This document shows, one piece after another, positions 7,405 through 8,620 of a stretch of DNA of 8,620 nucleotides. Numbering within the stretch: position 1 is the first letter of the stretch; every line of letters starts with the position of its first letter. A program made the translations under genes and the position numbers. Source of the stretch: Chitinophagaceae bacterium (lineage in GTDB: Bacteria; Bacteroidota; Bacteroidia; Chitinophagales; Chitinophagaceae); contig CANEWV010000049.1 in assembly GCA_947442905.1 (NCBI GenBank), positions 1-8,620 on the forward strand. Reading direction: 5' to 3'. The notes under the pieces were generated by a model. That model saw only the letters and a list, made by a program, of their open reading frames with translations, did no database searches and was not told where the DNA came from.

Positions 7405-7563
7405 AAAAATGCTTTCCGTAAAATTAGTTAGTTATGCAACTATTTTAATCAAGGGGGCCAACTATTTTTTCAACATACCGGTATTTTGGGCCTTGATGGA
7501 GCATATTTACCTTTTAACCATTTTAGACCTAAATTGCCCCTCAATCAGTTATTTTTGTATTCT
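7405..7563. promoter_or_regulatory. Divergent intergenic region between fadN and gatC with dyad elements
   Basis: This 159-base region must hold the promoters of both divergent genes. A perfect palindrome, ATACCGGTAT, lies at 7475-7484. It sits inside a larger dyad: ATCAAGG (7448-7454) and CCAA (7458-7461) on the left pair with TTGG (7486-7489) and CCTTGAT (7491-7497) on the right. A smaller dyad, TAGTT-ATGC-AACTA, is at 7429-7442. A weak minus-strand promoter candidate for fadN is TTG (plus coordinates 7450-7452) with a 23-base spacer to TAATTTTA (7419-7426). Regulation of fadN by a repressor binding the palindrome is a guess; no regulator gene is in the window. Confidence 0.4.
7550..7557 (+). 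promoter_or_regulatory. -7 promoter element for gatC
   Basis: TATTTTTG matches the Bacteroidota -7 consensus TAnnTTTG exactly. It ends 6 bases before the gatC start codon, so transcription would begin at or almost at the ATG. No TTG is found at the usual 17-23 base spacing upstream, which keeps the call tentative. Confidence 0.4.
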
Positions 7564-7854
7564 ATGGAAGTGACACCCCAATTAGTTGACCAATTAGCCC
7601 ATTTATCGAGGCTTTATTTTTCCGATGAGGAAAAGGATTCGGTACAGCAAGACCTGCAAAAAATGGTGGCTTTTGTGGAGCAATTAAACAAGGTAGACAC
7701 TACGGGTGTGGAGCCATTACTGCATATGGGTGGCGCGGTAAATGTTTTACGTGAAGATGAAGTGAAGCAAACAATTACCAGAGAAGAGGCGCTTTCCAAT
7801 GCACCTGACGCCAACGATCAATATTTTAGAGTACCAACGGTGATAAAAAAATAA
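7564..7854 (+). CDS. gatC: Asp-tRNA(Asn)/Glu-tRNA(Gln) amidotransferase subunit C
   Basis: Small subunit of the GatCAB complex, which converts Glu-tRNA(Gln), and in many species Asp-tRNA(Asn), to the amidated form. GatC wraps around and stabilises GatA against GatB. The 96-residue protein shows the family pattern throughout: [13 protein letters not shown] (11-23), the helix with [15 protein letters not shown] (37-51), NVLREDEV (60-67), and the C-terminal [19 protein letters not shown] (73-91). I chose ATG 7564 because it gives the normal family length of about 95-100. The frame is open to an earlier ATG at 7486, but those 26 extra codons have no family counterpart and would overlap the -7 element at 7550-7557. 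gatA and gatB are not in the window. An ABC ATPase gene begins 7 bases after the stop. Confidence 0.95.
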   Translation: MEVTPQLVDQLAHLSRLYFSDEEKDSVQQDLQKMVAFVEQLNKVDTTGVEPLLHMGGAVNVLREDEVKQTITREEALSNAPDANDQYFRVPTVIKK

Positions 7855-7861
7855 ACAACCT

Positions 7862-8548
7862 ATGTCTGAAGCAATTATCAAGTTAGAGGAAATTAAAAAA
7901 GATTACTACATGGGTAGTCAGGCTATTACCGTTTTAAAAGGTATTACGCTCGATATTTTCAAAAACGAATATGTGGCCCTCATGGGTCCGTCGGGTAGTG
8001 GTAAATCTACCCTTATGAATATACTAGGTTGTTTGGATTCTCCAACTGGTGGCAAGTATATTTTAAATGGCAAAGACGTAAGCAAAATGCTGGATGATGA
8101 ACTCGCAGAAGTGCGTAATTCTGAAATCGGATTTGTATTCCAACAATTTAATTTATTACCCCGTTTAACCGCTGCCGAAAACGTAGCCCTTCCGTTAATT
8201 TATGCGGGTATCTCTAAAAAAGAACGTATCGAAAGAGCCCTCGAAGCACTTGATAAAGTAGGCTTAGCTGATCGTAGCCACCACAAATCTAATGAGTTAA
8301 GTGGAGGTCAAATTCAGCGTGTGGCGATTGCCCGTGCCCTTGTAAACAATCCGGCCATTTTACTTGCCGATGAACCTACTGGTAACCTCGATTCAAAAAC
8401 CTCTGTGGAAGTCATGGAAATTTTTGGAAAAATTAGGGCCGCAGGTAATACAGTAGTGCTTGTAACCCACGAAGAAGATATTGCTGCTTATGCCCACCGC
8501 GTGGTTCGTTTGCGCGATGGACTGGTAGAAACAGATACCACTAAATAA
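7862..8548 (+). CDS. ABC transporter ATP-binding protein, MacB/LolD family
   Basis: ATPase of 228 residues of the MacB/LolD/FtsE group, which energises mechanotransmission transporters such as lipoprotein release or tripartite efflux pumps. Walker A is GPSGSGKST (42-50), the Q-loop Gln94 or Gln95 lies in [13 protein letters not shown], the signature is LSGGQIQR (146-153), Walker B is ILLADEP (166-172) followed by TGNLDSKT, and the switch is His203. The length is normal for a stand-alone LolD/MacB ATPase domain and all catalytic motifs are intact. The partner FtsX-like permease is not in the window and may lie downstream or elsewhere. It lies 7 bases after gatC on the same strand, so it is probably co-transcribed with gatC. 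The sequence alone does not separate LolD from MacB or another member. Confidence 0.94.
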   Translation: MSEAIIKLEEIKKDYYMGSQAITVLKGITLDIFKNEYVALMGPSGSGKSTLMNILGCLDSPTGGKYILNGKDVSKMLDDELAEVRNSEIGFVFQQFNLLPRLTAAENVALPLIYAGISKKERIERALEALDKVGLADRSHHKSNELSGGQIQRVAIARALVNNPAILLADEPTGNLDSKTSVEVMEIFGKIRAAGNTVVLVTHEEDIAAYAHRVVRLRDGLVETDTTK

Positions 8549-8572
8549 TCTTTTATTTTTTTGAACTTTTCG

Positions 8573-8600
8573 GTCTTTTGTTTGTTAACGAAACAAAGAC
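8573..8600 (+). other. Imperfect hairpin in the leader after the MacB-type ATPase gene
   Basis: GTCTTTTGTTT (8573-8583) pairs with AAACAAAGAC (8591-8600) as a 10-bp stem with one bulged T and the loop GTTAACG. A T-rich stretch precedes it (8551-8562), but none follows it, so it does not look like a classical + strand terminator. It could be a weak terminator, a leader structure, or an operator before a gene starting near 8613. Confidence 0.35.
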
Positions 8601-8612
8601 AGTAATAGCGCT

Positions 8613-8620
8613 ATGGCACA
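8613..8620 (+). CDS. Possible start of a further gene (partial)
   Basis: ATG GCA CA at the very end could be the first codons of a gene (Met-Ala-His/Gln), 64 bases after the previous stop. No product can be inferred from two and a half codons, and it may be chance. Confidence 0.25.

Noticed and set aside
7486..7563. Extended N-terminus of gatC from an earlier ATG
   Set aside because: The extra 26 residues have no counterpart in GatC, which is normally about 95-100 residues, and the segment contains a promoter-like element.
1..8620. CRISPR array, tRNA/rRNA genes, insertion sequence or phage/defence genes
   Set aside because: No spaced direct repeats, no cloverleaf-like or rRNA sequence and no transposase or integrase reading frame is visible. 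All large reading frames are assigned to housekeeping or transport families.

Overview
The window reads as an ordinary chromosomal stretch from a member of the Bacteroidota, most likely Chitinophagaceae-like. The evidence is a long FtsZ with the Bacteroidota-style conserved C-terminus after a Val/Pro/Glu-rich linker, A+T-rich DNA, no clear Shine-Dalgarno sequences before the genes, and several matches to the Bacteroidota -7 promoter element (TAnnTTTG). The family assignment is from remembered protein similarity, not a search.

Layout from left to right: (1) The last 12 codons of a gene that is probably ftsA, then ftsZ, closing with a very strong 11-bp hairpin terminator at 2235-2260. (2) A single-gene unit for a TIGR01777/YfcH-type NAD(P)-binding SDR epimerase, on the + strand. 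(3) A convergent junction at about 3237-3294 holding three copies of the palindrome TTTATAAA. (4) A tightly spaced minus-strand operon, transcribed from 7404 down to 3280: a FadN-type bifunctional 3-hydroxyacyl-CoA dehydrogenase/enoyl-CoA hydratase, a BcrA-type ABC ATPase, and its six-helix ABC-2 permease, with gaps of 8 and 10 bases. (5) A 159-base divergent intergenic region with two dyad-symmetric elements. (6) A + strand unit of gatC (tRNA amidotransferase subunit C) and, 7 bases on, a MacB/LolD-type ABC ATPase. The window ends in a leader region with an imperfect hairpin and possibly the first codons of another gene.

The genes serve cell division, fatty-acid beta-oxidation, export or membrane-linked ABC functions, and tRNA-dependent amidation. 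They do not form one pathway. I see no mobile element, CRISPR array, RNA gene, phage gene or defence system, and nothing that looks like a new multigene system. The observation most worth following up is in FtsZ: the asparagine of the catalytic T7-loop motif NxDxxD is replaced by isoleucine (residue 208, codon 714-716) while both aspartates are kept. Secondary points are the dyads between fadN and gatC, the three regularly spaced palindromes at the convergent gene ends, and two genes that look leaderless.
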